This document shows, piece by piece, positions 1 through 6,573 of a DNA stretch of 34,421 nt. The translations under genes were made by a program, and so were the position numbers. Numbering within the stretch: the first letter of the stretch is position 1; every line of letters begins with the position of its first letter. This stretch comes from a virus: positions 1 through 34,421 of IMG/VR virus record IMGVR_UViG_3300048026_000375. One strand, written 5' to 3'. The notes under the pieces were generated by a model, which was given only the letters and a program-made list of their open reading frames with translations, searched no databases and was not told the origin of the DNA.

Positions 1-1303
1 TGTTGTCAGTTAAGGTTGTACTTTTACCTGCTTCTGAAGTATGTAAACCATAACTTAATTTATCACCAGCAATTAACCCAAATACAGATTTACCATTGTT
101 TTCTATATTAGGAAATGTTGCTTGTTGTGATGTTGTTCTGTCGAATGCATCGCCAAAACTAATATTGTTGTCATTATCAAAATTAATAACTGGAACAGTC
201 GGTGTTCCACCTGATGCAATACCAGAAACTCCACAAGTTACAAATGTATTAAATGAACTTGAAAATTCTTGCACGGTTGTTGTTTTAATTGCTTCTTTGT
301 AAATAATTTCAAATAAACAATTTGAAACTTTAACTCCACGTGGGCCTGTTACACTTGGTGATGAACCGGTAATGTTTTCACCAACTAAAATTCCTGCAAA
401 ATTATCGTGTATATAACAATTATTAAAAATTATGTTTTTAGCATCATGGTCACAATCAAATGCAAGATCAAGTTTTGCAAAATCACAGTTTTCAAATTTA
501 ACATTTTTTGTATCCGTTGCTGTTGTTTGTGTTAATACAACTCCTGCTTTTCTACTTCCAAGAGAAACTGGATTTGTAACGTGTCTACCTTTAAATCTAA
601 CGTTTGTAAATGTTACTAGGTTTGCTTGGTCAACTAAAAAGTTATGATCATTTTCTGAATTATAAAATTGAACATTTGAAATAGTTATGTTTTTAGGTTT
701 TAATGCTCCACCTATACCAACGTTTGCACCTGTTTGTTGTTTACTATCAGATGTTTCACCAACTAAACCTGCACTTGTTGTTCTTTTGAAGATAGTTGAT
801 CCTGCGCCATCGCCAATAATATCTGAATTTCTAGGAAACTTAATCGAGTCAGTTACAATATATGTACCTGCTGGAAAATAAACTGTTTTTAATGATTCTG
901 GGTTAGTGTGTTCACGTGAATAAACCTGATTTAACATAAAGTTAATTTTAGCGGCTTGATCAGTTACTCCGTCACCTTCAATTCCAAAATCTTTGGCATT
1001 AATGACATCATCTAATTTACTTTGTAAAGAACGTTGAACACTAGCACCACTTGATGTTGTTTGTGCCGTGTAACCAACTTCTGCACCTTTATATGTATAA
1101 CTGTTAATACTACCTAAAATATCACTATATTGTGTTAATATTTCTGTATTACCAATTGCCGGTGCACCTTCTGATGTTGTTCCGTTACCAACGTATAATT
1201 TACGTTCATCAATCACCCAACCTAACTCTGCACTTGATAATTGTGGCAAGTCAGCATTTAAGCCTCTACGGTGTTGAATTTTTGAAATTTGAATTACTGC
1301 CAT
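1..1303 (-). CDS. Tail fibre/tailspike-like protein, N-terminal part (3' end beyond window)
   Basis: The frame is open from an ATG at 1303 to the left edge, about 434 codons without a stop, so the gene is truncated by the window. Residues 1-45 resemble the short tail-attachment domain common at the N-terminus of phage fibres (Mtd-N type: IQHRRG, then AELGWVIDERKLYVGNG). From about residue 110 the sequence KDFGIEGDGVTDQAAKIN followed by YFPAGTYIV and IIGDGAGS is the start of a pectate-lyase-3 right-handed beta-helix, as in tailspikes and depolymerases. Repeated short N-rich strands (FENCDF, FNNCYI, VSNCLFE) continue the helix. It probably binds or degrades a host surface polysaccharide at the virion tail. 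The start has AGGAGACTACAA-ATG and a late promoter just upstream. The enzymatic activity cannot be judged because the C-terminus is missing. Confidence 0.8.
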   Translation of the reverse strand, partial: MAVIQISKIQHRRGLNADLPQLSSAELGWVIDERKLYVGNGTTSEGAPAIGNTEILTQYSDILGSINSYTYKGAEVGYTAQTTSSGASVQRSLQSKLDDVINAKDFGIEGDGVTDQAAKINFMLNQVYSREHTNPESLKTVYFPAGTYIVTDSIKFPRNSDIIGDGAGSTIFKRTTSAGLVGETSDSKQQTGANVGIGGALKPKNITISNVQFYNSENDHNFLVDQANLVTFTNVRFKGRHVTNPVSLGSRKAGVVLTQTTATDTKNVKFENCDFAKLDLAFDCDHDAKNIIFNNCYIHDNFAGILVGENITGSSPSVTGPRGVKVSNCLFEIIYKEAIKTTTVQEFSSSFNTFVTCGVSGIASGGTPTVPVINFDNDNNISFGDAFDRTTSQQATFPNIENNGKSVFGLIAGDKLSYGLHTSEAGKSTTLTDN

Positions 1304-1321
1304 TTGTAGTCTCCTATAACG

Positions 1322-1329
1322 TATTTATG
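1322..1329 (-). promoter_or_regulatory. T4-type late promoter (CATAAATA)
   Basis: On the minus strand the octamer CATAAATA differs by one base from the T4 late consensus TATAAATA. It is followed after about 12 bases by AGGAG and then the ATG of the fibre gene at 1303. This spacing, with a very short leader holding only the ribosome site, is usual for T4-like late genes. Confidence 0.6.
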
Positions 1330-1331
1330 CT

Positions 1332-2015
1332 CTAGTTGTGTTTTGTATAAAACTCCTCAACCCTATTCCACCACATTTTAACAGTATTTTTATATTCTTC
1401 ACCTTCTAGTACCCAAGATTGATACTCGTAGTCTTTACTACACATTAAAATTGCACCTTTTTGTATATTAGTACCGTGAATTTCGTTATGTGCTTCAGCA
1501 TATGCCGCCAACTGTAAAAAGTAATCACCTATCCATTCTGTTTTTTTAGGTTTATTAGTTTGTTTAAAATCTATAATTGCGGGTGCACCGTCGTACATTC
1601 CAACACAGTCTGTAGTACCTGCATAAATTTTTGGAAAGTATAAAGGAACTTCTGTTCCCCAAATTTCACTTACTTTAGACATACCTTTTTCAATAACAAT
1701 TCCTGCCATTTTATGACTTTGCTGACTAAAAGGATTACTACCTGGTTCATTAATTTTATCTGCAATACAATAATCTTCCAACCATTTGTGCATACGAGTT
1801 CCACGTCCAGCGGCTTCAGTTACAATTTCTTGTGCTTTAGCCTCACCGACTCGTTTCTTCCAATTACGAAGTGCTTGTTTCTTTTCTTCTGATTTAGTTT
1901 TATCTAAGATTGTTGTAACACTGGGGACTGCTTCACCTGTTGGTGTTGTGTATAATCTTTTGCCGTCTACTTGTTTACGTTTGATGGGAGTATAGTCGTA
2001 ACGTTCGGTTATCAT
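1332..2015 (-). CDS. PD-(D/E)XK nuclease, RecB/Cas4-like
   Basis: 227 aa. It has the ordered motifs of the RecB-like PD-(D/E)XK family: GRGTRMHKWLEDY with H76, GTTDCVGM with the metal-binding D136, IIDFKQT with D149 and K151 (the D-x-K pair), and the following helix QLAAYAEAH with Q168. The fold cuts DNA with Mg2+. In T4-like marine phages such small exonucleases are usually assigned to DNA processing or host DNA degradation, but the exact substrate is not visible here. It starts at ATG 2015 behind AGAGAATTACC and has its own sigma70-like promoter, so it is probably expressed early, unlike the neighbouring virion genes. Confidence 0.82.
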   Translation of the reverse strand: MITERYDYTPIKRKQVDGKRLYTTPTGEAVPSVTTILDKTKSEEKKQALRNWKKRVGEAKAQEIVTEAAGRGTRMHKWLEDYCIADKINEPGSNPFSQQSHKMAGIVIEKGMSKVSEIWGTEVPLYFPKIYAGTTDCVGMYDGAPAIIDFKQTNKPKKTEWIGDYFLQLAAYAEAHNEIHGTNIQKGAILMCSKDYEYQSWVLEGEEYKNTVKMWWNRVEEFYTKHN

Positions 2016-2046
2016 GGTAATTCTCTTTTTGATTAAGTATGTTACA

Positions 2047-2076
2047 ATTATACAGTATTATTGACCTAGAAGTCAA
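2047..2076 (-). promoter_or_regulatory. Sigma70-like early promoter TTGACT-N18-TATAAT
   Basis: On the minus strand TTGACT (2076-2071) is followed after 18 bases by a perfect TATAAT (2052-2047), reading into the nuclease gene that starts at 2015. The element lies in the 66-base gap between the nuclease and the 120-aa gene. Confidence 0.65.
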
Positions 2077-2081
2077 GTAAA

Positions 2082-2444
2082 TTATGTACGTTTCTTTAGA
2101 GCACGTTTAGCCATTTTATCAACTTGTGTTGTTGGCTCTGTGTCCACATCATCAGGTGTTGCAATACTTTGGTCATCTTTACCATCAGTATTTTTAAAAA
2201 TAACTGTATCTTTATTAAAGTCTGTAACTAAATTTTGTATTGCAGGACTCTGTTGATGAATTGCCGAAAAACTATCGTATGATAACGGAATACCAACACC
2301 AGTTGCCATGGTTGATAATGCACTCATAGATATTTGATTTTTTGCACCTTTTTGTTCAGCACGGTTTCTAAGGAATAGTAACAAACTCATTAGTTTGTCA
2401 ATTCCTGAGGGAGTACTCTCTGTGATAAAATCACTTGCTTTCAT
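2082..2444 (-). CDS. Small protein with T4 capsid-targeting-like leader, function unknown
   Basis: 120 aa, not recognised beyond its N-terminus. It begins MKASDFITES, which closely parallels the leader of T4 internal proteins (MKTYQEFIAE cut before A by the gp21 protease): hydrophobic-x-Glu followed by a small residue, at position 9 instead of 10. The middle is helical with one Met/Leu-rich segment (about residues 17-60). The C-terminus is hydrophilic and ends KRALKKRT. Its ATG shares the A of the preceding gene's stop (TAATG at 2444), so the two are translationally coupled. A role as a minor internal or core protein is an inference from leader and location. Confidence 0.55.
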   Translation of the reverse strand: MKASDFITESTPSGIDKLMSLLLFLRNRAEQKGAKNQISMSALSTMATGVGIPLSYDSFSAIHQQSPAIQNLVTDFNKDTVIFKNTDGKDDQSIATPDDVDTEPTTQVDKMAKRALKKRT

Positions 2445-3469
2445 TACGGACGTTCTTGTCTATCTAAATCGTCAACACCTTCTTGTCCTTCTGGACCAGC
2501 ATCTAAATCAACTTCTACATCATCAGTTGCTTCTTCTTCAGGTGCTTCTTCAGTTGGTTCTGCTTCTGCTTCTACTTCTGGTTCTTCAGCAGTTAAATCT
2601 GTTCCAGAGTCAGTAGCAGTTCCAGTTAAAATACGTGATGCATTATCCATATCTGCTCTTGCAGTTGTAATAGCATCTAATAGACTTTCTAATGAACCTT
2701 TAGCCGCATTCATAAATGCTTCTGCTTTTTCGTTGCCCATTTCGTCACGAATTTGATCTGTTAATGGAAGTAAATCTTCTGCCTGCATTTCACTAACATC
2801 TTCTAACATACTTTGAATTCTGTCAACCATGTCTTTTGATGCTAATACTAATTCAGCACTTTCCATTTCGCCTTCTTTAAGAACACTCTCTTTAATACCT
2901 AATTGCTTTCTTGCACGTTTGTCAACCATTTGTAAAAATCTAACGTTTGCTAAATTACTAGACATAATTTCATCAATCATATCAATAATTGGCATAAGAC
3001 CTTGCATTAATGTTGGGGGAACTGTTTGACCTTTTTTGTACATATCTAAAGCACGTTTGGCTTTCATGTAATTTTGTGGACCTACAAGCAAACGTAATGC
3101 GTTTGCACGTCTACTTTGTGCTTGTGGTGAATTTTGTTGTGGTTCAATTTTACCGTCGCCTGGCTCTAACTCGCCTTTTGATAATTCTGTGTTGTCGTCT
3201 TTTGGTGCTTCGCTAACATTTAAATTATTTTCTACTTGCCATGCTTCAATTGTTTCTTTAACTAGTTTAGACATTAAGTATTTTTTATTTACTTGATAAT
3301 CTCCACTGCTTTCTGCAATTTCAGACATTTCTCTGTTTGCAGTACCAAGCATTTGGTTAGCAATAGTTTCATTCATTTTCGATAAATCAAAATCGAAACC
3401 AAAACGAGTATTTAATAAGTTGTTTAACTTATTGCTTCTCGTTACTTTATTTAAATCATTTAATTCCAT
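2444..3469 (-). CDS. Conserved marine T4-like structural/core-type protein, unknown function
   Basis: 341 aa, no enzymatic motif seen. The N-terminal 80 residues are helical. Residues about 120-200 form a compact helical region (RLLVGPQNYMKAKRAL, then LMPIIDMIDEIM). A second helical region follows to about 290. The last 50 residues are extremely acidic (many Glu/Asp with Ala/Pro) and end in DRQERP. An acidic tail of this sort occurs in scaffold or core proteins and in DNA mimics, but I cannot assign it. The start is supported by TAGGGAACTCAC-ATG and by a late-promoter-like CTAAATAG about 25 bases upstream, which argues for late expression with the virion genes. Confidence 0.6.
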   Translation of the reverse strand: MELNDLNKVTRSNKLNNLLNTRFGFDFDLSKMNETIANQMLGTANREMSEIAESSGDYQVNKKYLMSKLVKETIEAWQVENNLNVSEAPKDDNTELSKGELEPGDGKIEPQQNSPQAQSRRANALRLLVGPQNYMKAKRALDMYKKGQTVPPTLMQGLMPIIDMIDEIMSSNLANVRFLQMVDKRARKQLGIKESVLKEGEMESAELVLASKDMVDRIQSMLEDVSEMQAEDLLPLTDQIRDEMGNEKAEAFMNAAKGSLESLLDAITTARADMDNASRILTGTATDSGTDLTAEEPEVEAEAEPTEEAPEEEATDDVEVDLDAGPEGQEGVDDLDRQERP

Positions 3470-3494
3470 GTGAGTTCCCTAATCTACGTTATTA

Positions 3495-3502
3495 CTATTT
3501 AG
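3495..3502 (-). promoter_or_regulatory. Late-promoter-like octamer CTAAATAG
   Basis: The minus-strand octamer CTAAATAG lies 26 bases upstream of the ATG at 3469 and overlaps the stop of the preceding gene. The same octamer recurs at 5347-5354 upstream of another start, and it resembles the variant late promoters of marine T4-like phages. Confidence 0.4.
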
Positions 3503-3954
3503 TTGATTTGAATCTTTTTAATTGATTCATCTAATCGGTCTCTAATGCTATTTTTATGATATTCGCTCTCTTCCCACCTAATATACATTAATTCTTTGCG
3601 AAAATCGTCGGTTGCAGTCTTATATCTTTCATGAAATAGGTAAGAATCATTAGAATAGCGATTAAACTTCATATCATATGCTTCAACTTGTTGTGCATCA
3701 CTTGTTTGCCCTTGTAATGACGCTACAGCCCAAGCAAGGGCACTTTTTCGTAAGGTAAACGAGTTAATTAGTCTACCATTATCGTATACTTCCCATACAC
3801 CATTACGTTCTAAGCAATAGTATTTACCCACTTTAACATGGGCACCATTTATTGATACAACGGGTAAATCATTAGATTTTTCTTCTAAAAAATTCTTAAT
3901 TTTTGTAACAGATACGTTATTTTTTATTTTCTTTGACATAGTAGAGATCACCAT
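3499..3954 (-). CDS. Conserved phage protein, unknown function
   Basis: About 151 aa from the ATG at 3954; an upstream GTG at 3978 and a downstream ATG at 3939 are also possible. I prefer 3954 because AGGAAAAAG precedes it at suitable distance. The N-terminal third is basic and helical. Residues about 40-75 look like a small beta domain (VKVGKYYCLERNGVWEVYDN) with a helix holding SALAWAVASL. The C-terminal 60 residues are a charged helix rich in Tyr, Arg and Glu. No catalytic motif is recognised. It overlaps the end of the preceding 68-aa gene, so expression is probably coupled. Confidence 0.6.
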   Translation of the reverse strand: MVISTMSKKIKNNVSVTKIKNFLEEKSNDLPVVSINGAHVKVGKYYCLERNGVWEVYDNGRLINSFTLRKSALAWAVASLQGQTSDAQQVEAYDMKFNRYSNDSYLFHERYKTATDDFRKELMYIRWEESEYHKNSIRDRLDESIKKIQIN

Positions 3955-4123
3955 TTTTCTTTTTCCTATTGAGTACACTTTTATTAACTAACATAAATGC
4001 CAACTTTAATCGGCTTTCATTTAAATCGGTCAGTTTTATTGACTGTTTAAATTCATTTAAAAATTCTTCTTCATCTTTTGTTAATGACACCCTTGCGCCA
4101 TTAGAAAATTCAAAATATGCCAC
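3917..4123 (-). CDS. Small conserved-looking phage protein
   Basis: 68 aa starting at GTG (AAGGAAAATAACAA-GTG), just three bases after the stop of the kinase gene. It begins VAYFEFSNGARVSL, a beta-like segment, followed by a charged helix (DEEEFLNEF) and a basic C-terminus with KKKNGDLYYVKENKK. No family is recognised. The tight spacing with both neighbours and the good ribosome site are the reasons for calling it. Confidence 0.5.
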   Translation of the reverse strand: MAYFEFSNGARVSLTKDEEEFLNEFKQSIKLTDLNESRLKLAFMLVNKSVLNRKKKNGDLYYVKENKK

Positions 4124-4126
4124 TTG

Positions 4127-4783
4127 TTATTTTCCTTGCATTTGTTTTATCCAACGTTTTGCTATTGGACTAGTATGAGGAGATTTTGCAAACTCCTGCA
4201 TTCTTTTATACATATTTAAAATAACACCTTTAGTGTCTGATCCTTCTGAATTGTCTACAACAAACATATTTCTTCCAAAGAAATTGTGAAATCTGCCAAT
4301 ATTGTTTTGTACATCTTTCCACATAGTTGTGACCATAGGATCTGGTAATACTCTTTCTCTACTTTTGTTTCTACCGAGTGCAGTTTCTAAATCTGTGTTC
4401 ACAAAAACCATGCCAACTTCATATCCTAGTTGTCTTAAAGTTTGTGCTTGTTTAGAAATCTTTGCATAGTCTTTGCCTGTTCCATCTATAACTAAACCTA
4501 GTTTTTGTCCTAGATGCATAGCAAGAAGACTTTTTGTTATTCGCTTTGCTTTATCTCTAATTTCTTGTCCTTGTGGACTTGATATATTGTCAGGATCTTT
4601 AGGATCTAATCCTGCATCTTGTAAATATTTTTCAAATGCGGCATCGTTATTAATTAACTTAAATCCCATACTTTGTAAAGCCGTTGCCTTTACCATAAAA
4701 CTTTTACCACTACCAGGACCGCCTGCTAGGAATATTGCTTTAAAAATTGCTGGATCGTTTATGCCTTCTTCAAGGTCAGTCAG
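4127..4783 (-). CDS. P-loop kinase (AAA_33/zeta-like), probably expressed by -1 frameshift from the upstream gene
   Basis: About 218 aa. It carries FLAGGPGSGKS (Walker A), then FKLINND (a substrate-side Asp as in small-molecule and zeta-type kinases), LGLVIDGTGKD, and a later Arg-rich lid (GRNKSRERVLPD). The first in-frame ATG (4696) lies after Walker A and would remove the active site, so it cannot be the true start. Upstream to the stop at 4814-4816 there is no ATG, GTG or TTG; only a CTG at 4783. The frame joins the preceding gene (4780-5037) by a -1 shift at the A9 run 4794-4786, giving a 303-aa fusion. I list it from the CTG; the fusion is my preferred reading. A base error in the homopolymer would produce the same picture. 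Confidence 0.65.
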   Translation of the reverse strand: MTDLEEGINDPAIFKAIFLAGGPGSGKSFMVKATALQSMGFKLINNDAAFEKYLQDAGLDPKDPDNISSPQGQEIRDKAKRITKSLLAMHLGQKLGLVIDGTGKDYAKISKQAQTLRQLGYEVGMVFVNTDLETALGRNKSRERVLPDPMVTTMWKDVQNNIGRFHNFFGRNMFVVDNSEGSDTKGVILNMYKRMQEFAKSPHTSPIAKRWIKQMQGK

Positions 4784-5037
4784 TCTTTTTTTTTGACCAT
4801 CTCTGATGCAATACTAACTGTTTGTCCTGGTCTAATTTTTGACCCTTGTCCTTGTTTCTTTGCTGTCTTAGGTTTTAACGTAGGGGCATTTGGATTTGAG
4901 TTATCAACATCCATTGTTTTCAAATCAACTTTAGTAGTGATTCCAGGTTTTTTTGGATCACTTATTTCAACACTATCGCCAGCAACTTTAGTTACTTTGC
5001 CTGTCATAGGTTGTTCAAATAATTCTGAAAATTTCAT
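4780..5037 (-). CDS. Leader plus small beta domain; likely N-terminal part of the kinase fusion
   Basis: 85 aa in the zero frame. It begins MKFSELFEQP, similar to the short leaders of other genes in this block. Residues about 11-40 (GKVTKVAGDSVEISDP) look like a small SH3/KOW-type beta barrel. A Pro/Lys/Thr-rich linker follows, then RPGQTVSIASEMVKKKD. It starts at TAATG overlapping the stop of the 100-aa gene. It ends within the A9 run and overlaps the kinase frame. On its own it has no evident activity; as a fusion it would supply the targeting leader and a binding domain to the kinase. Confidence 0.6.
   Translation of the reverse strand: MKFSELFEQPMTGKVTKVAGDSVEISDPKKPGITTKVDLKTMDVDNSNPNAPTLKPKTAKKQGQGSKIRPGQTVSIASEMVKKKD
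4786..4794 (-). other. A9 slippery run, candidate -1 ribosomal frameshift site
   Basis: On the minus strand the upstream gene reads GTC AAA AAA AAA GAC TGA. This contains the heptamer A-AAA-AAA in the correct phase for a -1 slip. After slipping, the next codons are AGA CTG ACT, leading straight into the kinase frame. The zero-frame stop is one codon past the slip site. No strong downstream stem-loop is obvious. Confidence 0.5.
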
Positions 5038-5339
5038 TATTTTCTACGTCCTGCTTTGTTTAATGCTTGAACACGTTTACTTGCTGGATTGATACGTTTG
5101 GTACGTTTCGATTTCAACTTCATTCTAGCACCGACTTTTGCCTTAGTCATTTTTAACTTAATACGTTTTTTAATATCCGGTGCTTTAAAACAAGCGCCTG
5201 GACTACTTACAATTTTACCTTTTAAACGACCAATTGAACATCTGTACTTACGCACAACTTTATTACCAGAACGGCCCCATGCCATTTTAGTTTCTGTTAA
5301 TTCTGTATTTTCGTCGCTAAAAAGTTCTAATATAAGCAT
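5037..5339 (-). CDS. Highly basic conserved protein with leader, putative nucleic-acid-binding
   Basis: 100 aa. After a leader (MLILELFSDENTELTE) comes a strongly basic body: MAWGRSGNKVVRKYRCSIGR with two Cys about 14 residues apart (C34 and C50), then Lys/Arg-rich repeats ending NPASKRVQALNKAGRRK. Similar basic proteins with a detachable acidic leader are widespread in T4-like cyanophages, as I recall them. The composition suggests DNA or RNA binding inside the capsid. ELTE followed by T fits loosely a prohead-protease cut. The start is supported by the late-promoter-like octamer at 5347-5354; no strong ribosome site is present. Confidence 0.6.
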   Translation of the reverse strand: MLILELFSDENTELTETKMAWGRSGNKVVRKYRCSIGRLKGKIVSSPGACFKAPDIKKRIKLKMTKAKVGARMKLKSKRTKRINPASKRVQALNKAGRRK

Positions 5340-5346
5340 AACACTA

Positions 5347-5354
5347 CTATTTAG
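5347..5354 (-). promoter_or_regulatory. Late-promoter-like octamer CTAAATAG
   Basis: Minus-strand CTAAATAG lies 8 bases from the ATG at 5339. It is identical to the octamer at 3495-3502. The distance to the start would leave almost no leader, so transcription may begin very close to the ATG. Confidence 0.35.
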
Positions 5355-5390
5355 TATAGATTAATCGGTTTTGATTTTTTGTGAATTGTA

Positions 5391-5651
5391 TTAAATGAAT
5401 AAATTGTAAGATAAAATGGCTACTGCACTGATTAATGAGCCAATAATAGTCATTCCCCACATAATAAGTTGGGATTGACGTTTTTCTCTATCTTTGATAA
5501 CTGTATCTCGTATTTCGCCAAGTACAGTTTCAATGCCGATGACTCGACCCTCTAGATTGTCTAGTTTTTCTTCCAAACGTGAATACCTCGCCGCACATAA
5601 TTCTACATGGGCTTCTAGGCTTTCTTTTTCTATTTCTCGAGTTGTACTCAT
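5391..5651 (-). CDS. XhlA-like coiled coil plus C-terminal membrane helix
   Basis: 86 aa. Residues 1-60 are a charged coiled coil (EEKLDNLEGRVIGIETVLGE). Residues about 64-84 form one hydrophobic helix (LIMWGMTIIGSLISAVAIL). This is the architecture of the XhlA/hemolysin family, membrane proteins that work with holins in lysis. A holin-accessory or inner-membrane role is likely but not certain; a virion membrane protein is also possible. It starts with ATG behind GAGGAAGCA. It is followed by a short gap holding the CTAAATAG octamer and preceded by a 180-base regulatory gap. Confidence 0.6.
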   Translation of the reverse strand: MSTTREIEKESLEAHVELCAARYSRLEEKLDNLEGRVIGIETVLGEIRDTVIKDREKRQSQLIMWGMTIIGSLISAVAILSYNLFI

Positions 5652-5694
5652 TGCTTCCTCATTTACGTTACTTTAACGGATTGATATTTTCGGA

Positions 5695-5771
5695 TGCCTA
5701 ATGTGTGCCTGGTCGTGCCTTAATGTTGTTGCCTATAATGCCATAATAATTGCTATTAATATAAGTTGCCT
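5695..5771. repeat. Five TGCCT/AGGCA short direct repeats in an intergenic gap
   Basis: TGCCT occurs on the plus strand at 5695, 5706, 5716, 5730 and 5767. The first three are 10-11 bases apart, about one helical turn. They sit between the late promoter at 5781-5788 and the start of the XhlA-like gene at 5651. They could be binding sites for a regulator; chance cannot be excluded for five-base words. Confidence 0.3.
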
Positions 5772-5780
5772 TATACAATA

Positions 5781-5788
5781 TATTTATA
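5781..5788 (-). promoter_or_regulatory. Perfect T4-type late promoter TATAAATA
   Basis: The exact T4 late consensus TATAAATA is present on the minus strand, reading into the XhlA-like gene that starts at 5651. It would give a leader of roughly 120 bases, longer than usual. The gap 5652-5832 holds this octamer and the AGGCA repeats and no gene. Confidence 0.55.
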
Positions 5789-5832
5789 TCTTGCAAACAC
5801 CTTATATACTATAATATAATGTATAGATAGTT

Positions 5833-6573
5833 TTAAGCAGGTTTTACTTTGTAGTTTTTATTGATGTTTTTAATGTTTGGATTTCGAATTGCTTTGTATC
5901 CTATGTAAGCACCAGCCGCCACTGCCGCCCAAGTAAGTGCAGAGTTATAAGGGCTTTTAGCATTATTTGCCGCAATACCTTTTACACTTTGATTGTACGG
6001 TTGTGCTAAATCACTACCTCTTGCATAATGATTTAACATAAAGCCTAAACGTGTTGCACCTGCTTTTTGTTCATTAGGCAAAGCACGAGGCCAGTCGCCA
6101 ATAATTCTTCTCATAGATGTTAATTTACTATCTCTAATTGACAGAGAACGTTCAACTGCCATCATTGTACGTCTATCTAATTGTGTATCTACTACACCGT
6201 TTTGTACATTTTTTAAATATCTTTTAATTTGTGCCGTAGGAATATTATAACCACCTTTACGTTCTAAACCTGCAATCAAATTATGTAAATCTGTTCCACC
6301 AGTTCTTACACCGTCAAAGCCATTAAATCTTAAAGTGTTTCTAGCATATGTACTGGCTTTACCTGGATCAGTATAACGCATTGCTTGTACACCTAATAAG
6401 TGTGCATAAACGTTAGCCGCAATATCTTCTTTTTTTGTTGTAATAAACTGTTTAGGATTTTTAAATAATCGTGCTTCTGCTAGTTCATCATTCATAAATT
6501 CGAATAACTTTTTAGATGGAACTTCATGCCCACCTTCCATTGCCGCCCATTCAGTTGCAGTATATTTTTCCAT
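5833..6573 (-). CDS. Conserved structural-type protein with C-terminal hydrophobic segment
   Basis: 246 aa from the ATG at 6573, whose A is the last base of the preceding stop (TAATG); the longer GTG frame from 6585 is less likely. No enzymatic motif was found. The body is mixed alpha-helical and basic (KASTYARNTLRFNGFDG, RRTMMAVERSLSIRD). Residues about 210-232 are Ala-rich and hydrophobic (SALTWAAVAAGAYIGYKAI), possibly a membrane-inserting helix, followed by a basic tail. The position at the end of the virion-protein operon suggests a virion component. Confidence 0.55.
   Translation of the reverse strand: MEKYTATEWAAMEGGHEVPSKKLFEFMNDELAEARLFKNPKQFITTKKEDIAANVYAHLLGVQAMRYTDPGKASTYARNTLRFNGFDGVRTGGTDLHNLIAGLERKGGYNIPTAQIKRYLKNVQNGVVDTQLDRRTMMAVERSLSIRDSKLTSMRRIIGDWPRALPNEQKAGATRLGFMLNHYARGSDLAQPYNQSVKGIAANNAKSPYNSALTWAAVAAGAYIGYKAIRNPNIKNINKNYKVKPA

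Noticed and set aside
96-881. Plus-strand open frames opposite the tail-fibre gene
   Set aside because: They are shadows of the long minus-strand frame 1-1303, which has recognisable fibre and beta-helix motifs.
2395-2616. Leu-rich plus-strand frame that looks like a membrane protein
   Set aside because: It is the antisense reading of the acidic, Glu/Ala-rich tail of the 341-aa protein; no ribosome site.
4127-4696. Kinase starting at the ATG at 4696
   Set aside because: This would remove Walker A, which is intact directly upstream in the same frame.
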